A stretch of 64,000 nt of DNA from Prochlorococcus sp. AG-402-K14 (GCA_003216815.1 QCIG01000006.1:1-64000), one strand, 5' to 3'; shown: positions 27,223 to 37,372, counted from the first letter of the stretch. A program made the numbers and translations. The notes: generated by a model not told the origin, from the letters alone.

Positions 27223-27974
27223 CGCCTAATTAATAAAAACTGAATTGACCAACTAAGGCTTACTTCTTCATCCTGATTGGAAATTGGCCAAAAAGACAAG
27301 AGATGACGCCAATCTGAAATACTTAATTTTTCCTTCTTACTGCTTTGTGCTCCGACCTTGATCATCGGTTTCAATAATGAAGTTGCCTTCTTAGCTGTCT
27401 GATTGATAATTTCAATTTTGTTATATAAAATACTTTGTTTTGGAACGACTCTTATTAGTGAGTCGTGTGATGGTAAATCAAGAGCCGTGCATGTTAAATT
27501 TGCCTTTTCTGCAGCTTCATACCATTCAGGGAAACTTCCCTTGACTGGGACTGCTAAAGCAATACATCCATGTAAACTTAGAGAATTAAACCATTCCTTA
27601 AGTTGCTTTTGTGGATTATCAAGCCAATGTAAAACAAAACTTGAAGCTAATAAATTTGGTTTTTCAGACCACTTAGGTAACCCATCATTTAAATCCCAAA
27701 GTTCTTTAACACTTTTTTCTGGATGTTGATCAATCATTTTTTTTGAATTATCTAATCTCATTACATATTGGTTGGGATTTAGATTTTCTAATGATTTCGC
27801 GAGTAGTCCAGTGCCAGAACCAAGGTCAACCCATAATCCATGTTTAATTGCATGATGAGAACATATCTTTGCAAGTTCTAAAGCAGCACTTTTTTGAATT
27901 GATGCGGATTCGTTATAGTTTAATGCAGCTTCATTAAAGTTTTTATTAACTTGGCTAGACCATGTTTTTTGCAT
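27219..27974 (-). CDS. bioC: Malonyl-ACP O-methyltransferase BioC
   Basis: I prefer the ATG two codons inside the track's TTG start, giving 251 aa (MQKTWSSQVNKNFNEAALNY). It is a class-I SAM methyltransferase: WVDLGSGTGLLAKSL is motif I, and the N-terminal FNEAALNYNESASIQKSAALELAKI resembles BioC. BioC methylates malonyl-ACP to disguise it as a primer for pimelate synthesis. It overlaps bioK upstream by 20 bases and bioD by 4. Operon context makes the specific assignment much firmer than the motif alone. Confidence 0.88.
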   Translation of the reverse strand: MQKTWSSQVNKNFNEAALNYNESASIQKSAALELAKICSHHAIKHGLWVDLGSGTGLLAKSLENLNPNQYVMRLDNSKKMIDQHPEKSVKELWDLNDGLPKWSEKPNLLASSFVLHWLDNPQKQLKEWFNSLSLHGCIALAVPVKGSFPEWYEAAEKANLTCTALDLPSHDSLIRVVPKQSILYNKIEIINQTAKKATSLLKPMIKVGAQSSKKEKLSISDWRHLLSFWPISNQDEEVSLSWSIQFLLIRR

Positions 27975-28683
27975 GATCAAATTCTAGCCAGTGTTTTATT
28001 TTTTTGATATTTTTAATTTTTGTAATGGAATGTCCATCGTCTTGAAGGTTGATTATTTTTGGTGCAGCCTCTAAGTGTTTTATTAAATCTTCAGTTAGCT
28101 TTACTTTTGTTTGATTAGCCAATATATGGTCTTGTTCGCTGTTGATAATTAGTACTTTGGAATAAGTATTTAATCCAATTGGTAAAGAATCAGAATTCAT
28201 AAGAAGTATTAAATCATTTTTTAGTCTTAACCTTCCTAAATCTGATATATGAAGGAGATTTGATTCGATTGCTTTAACATCTATGTAATTCGGTTTATAA
28301 GCTTTTATATGAAATTTTCTTAACATAGCTGCTTCATTAGGCGTATTAATGGCATTCATCATCTTGTTGAGGGCCAGTTGTATAAGGCGATTCTCTTTGC
28401 TACTTGGAATAAAACGACTAAAACTATTGATTAATACAACATGAGTAGCTGAGTGTAAAACTTGTTTATCTACTAAATGTGCACCAAGAGAGTGACATAT
28501 AGCAACTCTTTTAAGTTCAACTTGATTTGAGTTGTTATTCCATTTTGGTGTATGAGGACTTAAATTTTTATAACCGCGTTCAGCATTTTGCCATCTCCAA
28601 TCACAACTTTTAAATAATTTTTCCCAATTTGCCCATTGATGACTATCACCAGCCCACCCATGAATAGCAATTATTTCGTTCAC
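27955..28683 (-). CDS. bioK: Alpha/beta hydrolase, probable pimeloyl-ACP methyl ester esterase (BioK type)
   Basis: This 242-aa protein has an alpha/beta-hydrolase outline: IIAIHGWAGDSHQW (oxyanion-hole HGW), a nucleophile elbow ICHSLGAHLV with Ser, and a late DDGHSITKI supplying the His. It is the only unassigned enzyme in a bioF-C-D-A operon that otherwise lacks BioH. BioK is an established picocyanobacterial replacement for BioH that removes the methyl ester from pimeloyl-ACP. The elbow here is CHSLG, not canonical GxSxG. Assignment rests on context plus family resemblance. The start overlaps the bioF stop by 4 bases. Confidence 0.8.
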   Translation of the reverse strand: MNEIIAIHGWAGDSHQWANWEKLFKSCDWRWQNAERGYKNLSPHTPKWNNNSNQVELKRVAICHSLGAHLVDKQVLHSATHVVLINSFSRFIPSSKENRLIQLALNKMMNAINTPNEAAMLRKFHIKAYKPNYIDVKAIESNLLHISDLGRLRLKNDLILLMNSDSLPIGLNTYSKVLIINSEQDHILANQTKVKLTEDLIKHLEAAPKIINLQDDGHSITKIKNIKKIKHWLEFDHAKNMV

Positions 28684-29822
28684 TTGTTTTTAAGAACTGC
28701 GATAAGTCTTTCGAAGGCCTGAACTGGAGTATTTCGCCTGATAACTAATCTAAGTCTCGATTTCCCTTCAGGGACAGTTGGTGGACGGATCGCAACAGTA
28801 AGAAGGCCTTCTACTTCAAGTCTCTTCTGATAATCCATGGCTAATTCGTCTGAGCCTAGAATTATGGAGATTATTGGACCTACTCCAGCAGGTCGTTGCC
28901 ACCCCATTCGAGACAACTTGTCTCTTAAAGCTAATGATTTCTCTTTCAGTTTGCTACCCCAGCTAGGGTTACTTTCAATTAGATTTAATGCGGCTAAAGC
29001 ACTTGCACAGAGTGGAGGAGCTAAAGCAGTTGTATAGCGAAATGCCCCACAGTTTTGTATTAAATTTTCACCTGTTATTTTGTCTGTTGCTAGAAATGCC
29101 CCCCCACTTCCAAATGCTTTACCAAAGGTCCCACTGATAATTGATTTTGGTTCTTTTAACCCAAATGATTCACCTCTTCCTTCCGGCCCCATAACGCCAA
29201 AAGCATGAGCTTCGTCTATTAATAACTTTGAATCATACTTAATGCATAGCTTTGAAATTTCTTTTATGGGGGCTGTTGTACCCTCCATACTAAAAAGGCT
29301 TTCAGTAATTACTAAGGGTTTTTTTTGAGGATTGCTTTGTCTAGATTTCTTTAAAAGTCTTTCTAGCTCAGATAAATTGTTGTGCTTGAATCTAATGAGC
29401 TTTGCTCCACTCGCTTTGACTCCAACGAGCAGAGAATGATGTATAAGACGATCACAAATAACAGGAGTATGACGATCAGTGAGTGCTAAAACTGCAGCCA
29501 GATTAGCTTGGAAACCACTCGGGTAAAGCAGGACAATCTCACGATCAAGCCATTCAGCAAGCTTCGTTTCAAGTCTTTGATGAATATTTCTACTACCAGT
29601 AATAAATCTTGATCCTCCAGAGCCAACTCCATCAGTTTCTAAGATTTGCCTGGCTGCCTCAATTAATAATGGATGTCTTGCCAGGTCTAGATAGTCATTA
29701 CTCGCTAGGTCAATTAAAGTGATTTGATTTTTATTTTCATCTACACCAATCAATTCTGATGATCTTTCTCCTGGAACCCAAGTTCTGAGTTTACGAATTC
29801 TAGAGTTAGGGATTTCAAGCAT
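28680..29822 (-). CDS. bioF: 8-amino-7-oxononanoate synthase
   Basis: This 380-aa alpha-oxoamine synthase has LASNDYLDLARHP, GSGGSRFITGSRNIHQRLE, LLIDEAHAFGVMGPEGRG and the PLP lysine in GTFGKAFGSGGAF. It condenses pimeloyl-ACP or pimeloyl-CoA with alanine to KAPA. It is the first gene of the biotin operon and diverges from the Ski2-like helicase across 129 bases, where the biotin promoter should lie. No BirA-type operator was recognised. Confidence 0.95.
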   Translation of the reverse strand: MLEIPNSRIRKLRTWVPGERSSELIGVDENKNQITLIDLASNDYLDLARHPLLIEAARQILETDGVGSGGSRFITGSRNIHQRLETKLAEWLDREIVLLYPSGFQANLAAVLALTDRHTPVICDRLIHHSLLVGVKASGAKLIRFKHNNLSELERLLKKSRQSNPQKKPLVITESLFSMEGTTAPIKEISKLCIKYDSKLLIDEAHAFGVMGPEGRGESFGLKEPKSIISGTFGKAFGSGGAFLATDKITGENLIQNCGAFRYTTALAPPLCASALAALNLIESNPSWGSKLKEKSLALRDKLSRMGWQRPAGVGPIISIILGSDELAMDYQKRLEVEGLLTVAIRPPTVPEGKSRLRLVIRRNTPVQAFERLIAVLKNK

Positions 29823-29951
29823 ATTGTTATTTTGTTTTCTTTATTTAAAGATTTGGGTACTGGTTTAACATTTTTTCTTTGGTTTCTTGATTTTATGATG
29901 TATCCACGTCAAAAATCATGTGGTCATAGAATATTCCTCTAGGATTTAGTA

Positions 29952-32729
29952 ATGACTTCATTAGAAAGAGATACGTCTGAGAACGAAATCCTCCAAAACA
30001 ATTTAAATCCAAAGGAAATCTTTCCATTTGAATTGGATGAGTTTCAACTTAAAGCAATTGACTCACTCAATCAAGGGCATTCTGTAGTTGTTAGCGCTCC
30101 TACAGGATCAGGCAAAACCTTAATAGGAGAGTATGCAATTTATAGAGCGATTTCTCATGGGAATAAGGTGTTTTATACAACGCCCTTAAAAGCTTTATCT
30201 AACCAAAAGTTGAGAGACTTTAGGAATCAATTTGGTTCAAGCAATGTAGGTCTTTTAACAGGTGATTTAAGCCTGAATAGAGAGGCTTCGATTCTGGTTA
30301 TGACTACTGAAATTTTTAGGAATATGCTTTATGCAGCAGCAGATAGAAATGATGATCCTCTACTTGATATAGAAACTGTTGTTCTTGATGAATGTCATTA
30401 CATGAATGATGCTCATAGAGGGACGGTGTGGGAGGAATCAATTATTCATTGTCCTAAATCCGTTCAGTTTGTTGCTCTATCGGCAACCGTTGCAAACGCA
30501 GGTCAATTAACTGATTGGATTGAGCAAGTTCATGGACCTACAGATTTGATATCTAGTGATTTAAGACCAGTTCCCCTAGAATTTAATTTTTGTAGTGCTA
30601 AAGGACTTCATCAATTACTCAACGATAAAGGAACTGGATTACATCCAAACTGTAAGATTTGGCGTCCAACAAAATCACATAAGAAGAGAGGGCGCTTATC
30701 CAAGCCAAATCAACCTGAGTCTCCTTCACTGGGCTTTGTGATATCAAAGTTGGCAGAAAGAAATATGTTACCCGCTATTTATTTCATATTTAGTCGCCGT
30801 GGTTGTGACAATGCTGTGAAAACAATAGCCAGCACGTGTTTAGTGAACAAAGAAGAAAGAAACTCAATTCAAGATCGATTCGAAAAATATTTAATTTTAA
30901 ATTCAGAAGGTTTGAGAGATGATTTACATATAAAAGCTTTATTTAATGGAATTGCCTCTCATCATGCAGGAGTTCTTCCTACCTGGAAGGAGTTAATTGA
31001 GGAATTATTTCAAGAAGGATTGATAAAGGTTGTTTTTGCAACTGAAACCTTAGCTGCAGGAATCAATATGCCGGCGAGAAGTACAATTATATCTACTTTG
31101 TCGAAGAGATCAGATAATGGACATCGTCAATTAATGGGGAGTGAATTTTTACAAATGGCCGGTAGGGCCGGAAGAAGAGGTCTTGACTCTCGAGGGTATG
31201 TGGTTACTGTACAAACTCGATTTGAAGGGGTTCGAGAAGCTGGTCAATTAGCGACTAGTCCAGCCGACCCACTCATAAGTCAATTCACGCCGAGCTATGG
31301 CATGGTTCTGAATTTATTACAGCGATATGATTTAGACAAATCAAAAGAATTGATAGAAAGAAGCTTTAGTAGATATCTAGCAAGCTTGGATTTAGTTGAA
31401 GAAGAAGAAGAGTTGTCCAGGTTAAAAGAAGAGTTGAAAGATTATAAAACCTTTTCAGAGGATATACCATGGTCAGAATTTGAAAGATATGAGAAAATAA
31501 AAAGTCATCTAAAGGAAGAAAGACGACTATTAAAAATTCTCCAAAAACAATCTGCAGAAACCTTATCTAATGAATTAATCTTAGCCTTAGAATTTGCAAA
31601 TAATGGAACCCTCATAAGTCTGAAGACATCACAGTTGCGAGGGAAAGTTACACCTGCAGTCATTGTTGGAAAAATACAAAAAGGAGATAGACAAACTCAA
31701 TTATTATGCTTAACAGATGAAAATATTTGGATACTTATCGCTTGTAAGGAAGTGGTTAGTCTTTATGGTGAATTGACTTGCTTAGACGTATCAAACCTTA
31801 TGACTCCTGAGATCAGTAGATTAGGTGAAATACATCACGGCGATTTATTAAGTAATGAAATAGCTTCAATCATTTCAAGTTTGGCTCAAAAAAATGATAT
31901 GAGAACGCCTCAATATGATCTTGCTAGTGAAGTTTTATCTCAAGCAAAATTAGTTAAATCTTTGGATGATGAATTATTGATTCATCCAGCTCATCGATGG
32001 GTGGATAAGAAAAAGCTAAAGAAGCATAGACGAAGAATGGACGAACTAGATATTGAAATACATGAACGTGAGGAGATTCTCTACGACAGGTCTAATCGTC
32101 ACTGGGAAACTTTCTTATCACTAATTAAAGTACTAAACCACTTCGGGTGCTTGGACGACTTGAATCCAACTGAAATCGGTAGAGGTATTGGGTCTTTAAG
32201 AGGTGAAAATGAGTTATGGTTGGGATTGGTTTTGATGAGTGGGCATCTTGATGAATTAACACCAGTAGAATTAGCTGGTGTTATTCAGTCAATTGTTACT
32301 GAAGTAAATCGTCCTGATTTATGGTCTGGATTTATTCCCAGTGTAATTGCAGATGAAGCGTTTAATGATTTATCAAATATTCGAAGAGAATTGTATAGAG
32401 TTCAAGAACGATTTGCTATAGAAGTTCCAATCTTATGGAGTTCAGAATTAATGGGTTTAGTAGAAGCCTGGGCTCGTGGAAGTACTTGGACTGATTTGAT
32501 TTCTAATACTTCCTTGGATGAGGGAGATGTCGTAAGAATTTTAAGAAGAACAAATGATTTACTTTCACAGATTCCCTATTGCGAGTCTGTGAGTAGGCAA
32601 CTGAGAAATAATGCCAAGGCAGCAATGAAACTAATGGATAGATTTCCAGTTTGTGAAGCTGAAGATATTAATCAAGCAAAAGAAAAAAATCATGAACTTA
32701 TTAATCCAGCAACTGAAAGACGTAATTGA
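29952..32729 (+). CDS. Ski2-like DExH-box RNA helicase
   Basis: This 925-aa helicase has motif I APTGSGKT, motif II DECH, motif III SAT and motif VI QMAGRAGRRG within the first 430 residues. The second half (EEEEELSRLKEELK region onward) ends in a DSHCT-like domain with the VVRILRRTNDLLSQIP winged segment. This layout is that of Ski2/Mtr4 family helicases; the plastid relative ISE2 takes part in RNA processing. Cyanobacterial members are uncharacterised to my knowledge; a role in rRNA or mRNA processing is inferred. Confidence 0.93.
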   Translation: MTSLERDTSENEILQNNLNPKEIFPFELDEFQLKAIDSLNQGHSVVVSAPTGSGKTLIGEYAIYRAISHGNKVFYTTPLKALSNQKLRDFRNQFGSSNVGLLTGDLSLNREASILVMTTEIFRNMLYAAADRNDDPLLDIETVVLDECHYMNDAHRGTVWEESIIHCPKSVQFVALSATVANAGQLTDWIEQVHGPTDLISSDLRPVPLEFNFCSAKGLHQLLNDKGTGLHPNCKIWRPTKSHKKRGRLSKPNQPESPSLGFVISKLAERNMLPAIYFIFSRRGCDNAVKTIASTCLVNKEERNSIQDRFEKYLILNSEGLRDDLHIKALFNGIASHHAGVLPTWKELIEELFQEGLIKVVFATETLAAGINMPARSTIISTLSKRSDNGHRQLMGSEFLQMAGRAGRRGLDSRGYVVTVQTRFEGVREAGQLATSPADPLISQFTPSYGMVLNLLQRYDLDKSKELIERSFSRYLASLDLVEEEEELSRLKEELKDYKTFSEDIPWSEFERYEKIKSHLKEERRLLKILQKQSAETLSNELILALEFANNGTLISLKTSQLRGKVTPAVIVGKIQKGDRQTQLLCLTDENIWILIACKEVVSLYGELTCLDVSNLMTPEISRLGEIHHGDLLSNEIASIISSLAQKNDMRTPQYDLASEVLSQAKLVKSLDDELLIHPAHRWVDKKKLKKHRRRMDELDIEIHEREEILYDRSNRHWETFLSLIKVLNHFGCLDDLNPTEIGRGIGSLRGENELWLGLVLMSGHLDELTPVELAGVIQSIVTEVNRPDLWSGFIPSVIADEAFNDLSNIRRELYRVQERFAIEVPILWSSELMGLVEAWARGSTWTDLISNTSLDEGDVVRILRRTNDLLSQIPYCESVSRQLRNNAKAAMKLMDRFPVCEAEDINQAKEKNHELINPATERRN

Positions 32730-32756
32730 GATTGAAAAAAATTTTAATTTTTAATC
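32730..32756. terminator. AT-rich bidirectional terminator-like dyad
   Basis: GATT-g-AAAAA pairs with TTTTTAATC around an 8-10-base loop between the convergent helicase and fumC genes. The T-rich arm could serve the helicase transcript. GC content is very low, so the stem is weak. Confidence 0.35.
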
Positions 32757-32759
32757 ACC

Positions 32760-34145
32760 TTAAATCATAGATTTCGGATTAGTGAGATGATCAAATTCTT
32801 CTTGATCAATATAATTTAATTGAATGCATGCTTGTCTTAGACTTAAATTTTTGTTATGGGCTAATTGGGCAATTTCACTAGCTTTTTCGTATCCGATTGA
32901 CGGCGCTAATGCAGTGACCAACATCAAAGAATTGTCTAGATATTCTTTGATTTTCTCATTATTGGGTTGAATACCTTCAATCATATGTTCTCTGCAACTC
33001 TTGCATGCATTTTGAATAAGGTTAATACTTTTTAAAATGTTGTAGCCAATGAGTGGCTTATAAACATTCATTTGTAGATGTCCTCCACTCCCTGCAATTG
33101 ATACCGAGGTATCCATCCCAATTATTTGAGTACACACCATTGCCATCGCCTCGCATTGAGTAGGATTAATCTTCCCTGGCATTATTGAGCTGCCAGGTTC
33201 ATTCGCTGGTAGGTATAGTTCTGATAATCCAGCTCTAGGTCCACAAGACAAAAGTCGAAGATCATTAACAATTTTCAGAAAAGTTACGGCTAATAACTTT
33301 AGTTGAGACATTATATTTACAAGACCATCATGACTAGCCATAATGGCAAATTTATTAGCTGCAGTCTCAAAAGGTAAATTTGTTTTTCTGGCAATATCAA
33401 GAGCAATTAAATTATCGAAATTCTTAGGAGTATTAAGGCCAGTTCCAATAGCGGTCCCTCCCAGTGGAAGTGGATAAAGCTCCTTGAGGTTGATTTCGAG
33501 ACGTCCTATTGCAGTTTCTAATTGAGTAGCCCAAGCAGAGACTTCTTGTCCAAGAGTAAGAGGTACTGCATCTTGAAGATGAGTACGTCCTATTTTTATA
33601 ATATCTTTCCATTCTTTACTCTTTTGATTAAATACCCCAATGATCTTTGTTAATTCGGGTATTAATGTGTCTTTTAATGTAACTATTGTGGCTATTTGGA
33701 TTGCAGCTGGAAAAACATCATTTGTGGATTGAGAGCAATTGACATGATCATTGGGATGTATTGGATTATGACTACCTAGAGGTTTATTGAAACGTTTTGA
33801 GGCTATATTACAAATAACCTCATTGACGTTCATATTAGTTTGAGTACCACTGCCTGTTTGCCAAACTTTCACTGGGAATTGATCATTATGTTTTCCTTCA
33901 ATAATTTCTAAACTTGCTTCGGTAATAAATTGAGTGGTTTCTTTATCTATTAGACCTAGATGATTGTTTATTTGAGCAGCAGAGGCTTTTATTTGGGCAA
34001 TTGCATGAATGATCTCGAGTGGCACAATCTCATCCCCAATAGCAAAATTTAATATTGATCGTTGAGTCTGAGCTCCCCATAGCGCATCTTTAGGAACCTC
34101 AATCGAACCTAGGCTATCTTGCTCGAGTCGTTTCATATTGGACAT
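32760..34145 (-). CDS. fumC: Fumarate hydratase class II
   Basis: This 461-aa protein matches class II fumarase: the N-terminal IEVPKDALWGAQTQRS, SGTQTNMNVNEV, GRTHLQDAVPLTLGQE and the signature GSSIMPGKINPTQ. It hydrates fumarate to malate without an iron-sulfur cluster. The neighbour upstream on the same strand, purB, is of the same superfamily and releases fumarate. The gap between them is 128 bases, so co-transcription is possible. Confidence 0.97.
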   Translation of the reverse strand: MSNMKRLEQDSLGSIEVPKDALWGAQTQRSILNFAIGDEIVPLEIIHAIAQIKASAAQINNHLGLIDKETTQFITEASLEIIEGKHNDQFPVKVWQTGSGTQTNMNVNEVICNIASKRFNKPLGSHNPIHPNDHVNCSQSTNDVFPAAIQIATIVTLKDTLIPELTKIIGVFNQKSKEWKDIIKIGRTHLQDAVPLTLGQEVSAWATQLETAIGRLEINLKELYPLPLGGTAIGTGLNTPKNFDNLIALDIARKTNLPFETAANKFAIMASHDGLVNIMSQLKLLAVTFLKIVNDLRLLSCGPRAGLSELYLPANEPGSSIMPGKINPTQCEAMAMVCTQIIGMDTSVSIAGSGGHLQMNVYKPLIGYNILKSINLIQNACKSCREHMIEGIQPNNEKIKEYLDNSLMLVTALAPSIGYEKASEIAQLAHNKNLSLRQACIQLNYIDQEEFDHLTNPKSMI

Positions 34146-34273
34146 TGATCTTGGGTTGAGAATGTTGAAGTTTCGTCGGGAATAGGAATGTATAACTATT
34201 TATTTTAGCTGAATCTAGTTCTATTTACTTTTGAGAGTGTATTCACTGATATTAATTGATTCAGCTTTTAAAG

Positions 34274-35569
34274 TTATATACCAAGTCTTTCCCAAATAAC
34301 TCTCAAATTGGACTGATGTAATTCGGTGGAGAAACAGTCAGAAAGCTTTTCTGTTGATAGATTATTCATTACTTCTGGATCATTTTCAAGGTTTTTTTTG
34401 AAATTTCCTTCGTTTTGATTCCAGGCTAAATGAGCATTCTTTTGTACTAGTCGATAAGAATCTTCACGACTCATTCCATTCTCAACTAAAGCTAAAAGAA
34501 CTCTTTGACTAAAAACTACTCCTCCATAAACATTCAAGTTTTTCAGCATATTATTTGGATAAACCCCAAGACCTTTAATTATTTCGGTCATTTCTGTGAT
34601 CATAAAATGAAGAGTAATAGATGTGTCTGGCAGCATTAATCTTTCATTGGAGCTGTGGCTTATATCTCTTTCATGCCAAAGAGCTACATTTTCAAGAGCC
34701 GCAACTACATAACTTCTTAAAACTCTGGAAAGACCACTTACTCGTTCACTCCGTATGGGGTTTCTTTTATGAGGCATTGCAGAGCTTCCTTTTTGGCCTT
34801 TAGCAAAGTTTTCCTCTACTTCAAGAACATCCGTTCTTTGAAGGTTTCTAATTTCTGTAGAAAAACGATCTAGTGAAGATCCAATCAAAGCAAGAATCTG
34901 TACATAATTAGCATGCCTATCTCTAGAGATAACTTGAGTGCTTGCAGTGTCACACTCAAGGTCCAAAATTTCACAGGTTATTCTTTCTATTTCTGGATCA
35001 GTATTGGCATAAGTACCCATAGCACCGCTAATTTGACCAACCGAAATGTCTTTCTCAAGAATGTTTAGCCTGTTTTTGTTTCTGAGAGTTTCAGCTAGCC
35101 ATCCCGCCAATTTGAATCCAAAGGTAATAGGTTCTCCATGAATTGCATGAGAACGGCCAATCATTACTGTTTCCTTATGCTGCCTTGCTAAATCTCTAAT
35201 AGCTTCTTCAAGGCATAAAAGCTCTTTTCTTAGGAGCTTTACTGAGGCTTTTAATTGGAGTGCAAGTCCTGTATCGAGGACATCGCTACTAGTCATCCCA
35301 ACATGGATGTAACGGCCAGCATCCCCAACATATTCATTCACATTGGTTAGGAAAGCAATTACGTCATGTCGAACTTCGGCTTCTATCTCGAGTATGCGTT
35401 CTGGTTTGAAACTTGCTTTTGATCGGATTGTTTCCATTGCACTAATTGGGATTTTCCCCAATTTGCAATTAGCCTCGCATGCTGCTATCTCAACATCAAG
35501 CCAAGTTTGATATTTGGCTTGCTCAGACCAAATCTTTCCCATGTCTGGGTTTGTGTAACGCTCAATCAA
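34274..35569 (-). CDS. purB: Adenylosuccinate lyase
   Basis: This 431-aa protein shows the PurB features MIERYTNPDMGKIWSEQ, MTSSDVLDTGLALQL, GRSHAIHGEPITFG and the flexible signature loop GSSAMPHKRNPIRSE. It cleaves SAICAR and adenylosuccinate, releasing fumarate, in purine synthesis. The length and motifs are normal for the short bacterial class. Confidence 0.97.
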   Translation of the reverse strand: MIERYTNPDMGKIWSEQAKYQTWLDVEIAACEANCKLGKIPISAMETIRSKASFKPERILEIEAEVRHDVIAFLTNVNEYVGDAGRYIHVGMTSSDVLDTGLALQLKASVKLLRKELLCLEEAIRDLARQHKETVMIGRSHAIHGEPITFGFKLAGWLAETLRNKNRLNILEKDISVGQISGAMGTYANTDPEIERITCEILDLECDTASTQVISRDRHANYVQILALIGSSLDRFSTEIRNLQRTDVLEVEENFAKGQKGSSAMPHKRNPIRSERVSGLSRVLRSYVVAALENVALWHERDISHSSNERLMLPDTSITLHFMITEMTEIIKGLGVYPNNMLKNLNVYGGVVFSQRVLLALVENGMSREDSYRLVQKNAHLAWNQNEGNFKKNLENDPEVMNNLSTEKLSDCFSTELHQSNLRVIWERLGI

Positions 35570-35612
35570 AGTGCTACAAATTTAAAGGTTAGTTTAATTT
35601 AGGTCGTCAAGG

Positions 35613-35873
35613 TCAAGCTGACTTGAGTCTATTGTGTTCAACTTCCCAATGGACATATCTTCCCCATGCTTGTTGTCTTACTCTGCATCTCCCTCCTTTA
35701 CAATCAATAACTTGAAAAGGAGGCAAATCATTGGGCTGATTTGCAAATTTTGCAAAACTTCCTGGAGGAAGAAGTTCAAGTACTTCTCCAGTCTGTTTTT
35801 TTGAGATTAGAGGAAAATGACCATGGCTAGATAGCTCATTTTCATTAGTTTGATGCCTGAGCTTTTTAGACAA
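35613..35873 (-). CDS. Small conserved protein of unknown function (86 aa)
   Basis: This 86-aa protein (MSKKLRHQTNENELSSHGHFP...) has no family I can name. Its central LELLPPGSFAKFANQPNDLPPFQVIDCKGGRCRVRQQAWG includes a CKGGRC pair and ends in a basic/aromatic tail (YVHWEVEHNRLKSA). It lies 43 bases upstream of purB on the same strand. The compact domain-like sequence and normal codon pattern support a real gene. The CxxxxC pair could bind a metal or just be structural. Confidence 0.8.
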   Translation of the reverse strand: MSKKLRHQTNENELSSHGHFPLISKKQTGEVLELLPPGSFAKFANQPNDLPPFQVIDCKGGRCRVRQQAWGRYVHWEVEHNRLKSA

Positions 35874-35968
35874 AACCTTGGTTCAATTGATTAGATTCTC
35901 TATTGAAAAAGAGAATTAGTTCTACTTCTGCGGTTTTTGTTCCGTTTCATGTTTGTTTTTGTAAACAA

Positions 35969-36763
35969 ATGACTAAAAAATCGCGATTAGATCTTCACTT
36001 GCTAACTAAAGGTTTGGTTAAATCTCGTCAAGAAGCTCAGAAGCTTATCAGAGCAGGCAAAGTTAAAACGGTTCACGGACAGATACTTGATAAGCCAGGT
36101 CAAGAAGTTTTAAAAGATCTTGAGATAGAAGTTACGCAATCGCTTAGATATGTATCTCGTGGAGGTGAAAAGTTAGCTGAAGCACTTAATCAATTTCCTT
36201 TAAATATTAAAAATAGAGTCTGTTTAGACGCAGGGATTTCAACTGGTGGTTTTACGGATTGTCTTTTGCAGTTTGGGGCATCGAAGGTTTATGGCGTTGA
36301 TGTTGGATATGGCCAAACTGCATGGAGTATTAGAAATGATCCAAGAGTAGTTCTTTTAGAACGCACTAATATTAGATATTTGACTCCTGAAAAATTATTT
36401 AAGGATGGAGATCCAATACCGGATTTAGCAGTAGCAGACTTATCTTTCATATCTCTTAAAATTGTTTTACCTAGTATTAAATTGCTTCTTAAGATGGCTC
36501 GGTCTGAATTGCTTGTTCTAGTGAAACCTCAGTTTGAGGTAGGCAAAGAGAAGGTTGGAAAGGGTGGAGTTGTTCGTGATCATTCTCTGCATATTGAAGC
36601 TATCGAAGGAGTGGTGAATGAGTCTAAAAAATACGGATGGTATCCAAAAGGACTCATTGCCTCTCCTTTAAAGGGTCCCGCTGGTAATCAAGAATATCTG
36701 CTTTGGATGGATGATGAAAACAAAGGCAATATTGAAATCGAAAAGTTTATTAATTTTTTGTAA
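35969..36763 (+). CDS. tlyA: TlyA-family rRNA methyltransferase
   Basis: I choose the ATG of MTKKSRLDLHLLTKGL, 22 codons inside the track's TTG start, because the S4 domain begins right there; the product is 264 aa. An S4 RNA-binding domain (residues 4-65) is followed by an FtsJ-like methyltransferase domain with CLDAGISTGGFTDCLLQFGA and KPQFEVGKEKVGKGGVVRD. TlyA proteins 2'-O-methylate rRNA; the hemolysin name is historical. It ends 2 bases before the end of glnB on the opposite strand. Confidence 0.93.
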   Translation: MTKKSRLDLHLLTKGLVKSRQEAQKLIRAGKVKTVHGQILDKPGQEVLKDLEIEVTQSLRYVSRGGEKLAEALNQFPLNIKNRVCLDAGISTGGFTDCLLQFGASKVYGVDVGYGQTAWSIRNDPRVVLLERTNIRYLTPEKLFKDGDPIPDLAVADLSFISLKIVLPSIKLLLKMARSELLVLVKPQFEVGKEKVGKGGVVRDHSLHIEAIEGVVNESKKYGWYPKGLIASPLKGPAGNQEYLLWMDDENKGNIEIEKFINFL

Positions 36764-36765
36764 AT

Positions 36766-37110
<345 letters not shown>

Positions 37111-37144
37111 TTAAGTAACTTTTTGAATTTTAGATAGTTTTAGA

Positions 37145-37372
37145 TCAAATTTTGTCTAAATGACTTAGAGAATTGATGAAATTTACATTTAATCCAGCAT
37201 TTAAAGCATCTTTTCTAAGCATTTGGGCATCTTTCGTAGGAATTTTTACTAGACCATTAGCTAATGATTCCCAGTGTTCAGATTCAAAATGAGTTTGAAG
37301 CCACAGAATTCCATGTACACTAATTGGCTCAATTTGAGCCCCATTTCGTTTATCAGAAAGACTGATGTCCAT
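37145..37372 (-). CDS. Small conserved protein upstream of glnB (75 aa)
   Basis: I prefer the ATG of MDISLSDKRNGAQIEP over the track's TTG three codons earlier, giving 75 aa. No family was recognised. The sequence VHGILWLQTHFESEHWESLANGLVKIPTKDAQMLRKDALNAGL looks like a compact helical protein. It sits 40 bases upstream of glnB on the same strand. Co-transcription suggests, but does not show, a nitrogen-related role. Confidence 0.75.
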   Translation of the reverse strand: MDISLSDKRNGAQIEPISVHGILWLQTHFESEHWESLANGLVKIPTKDAQMLRKDALNAGLNVNFINSLSHLDKI

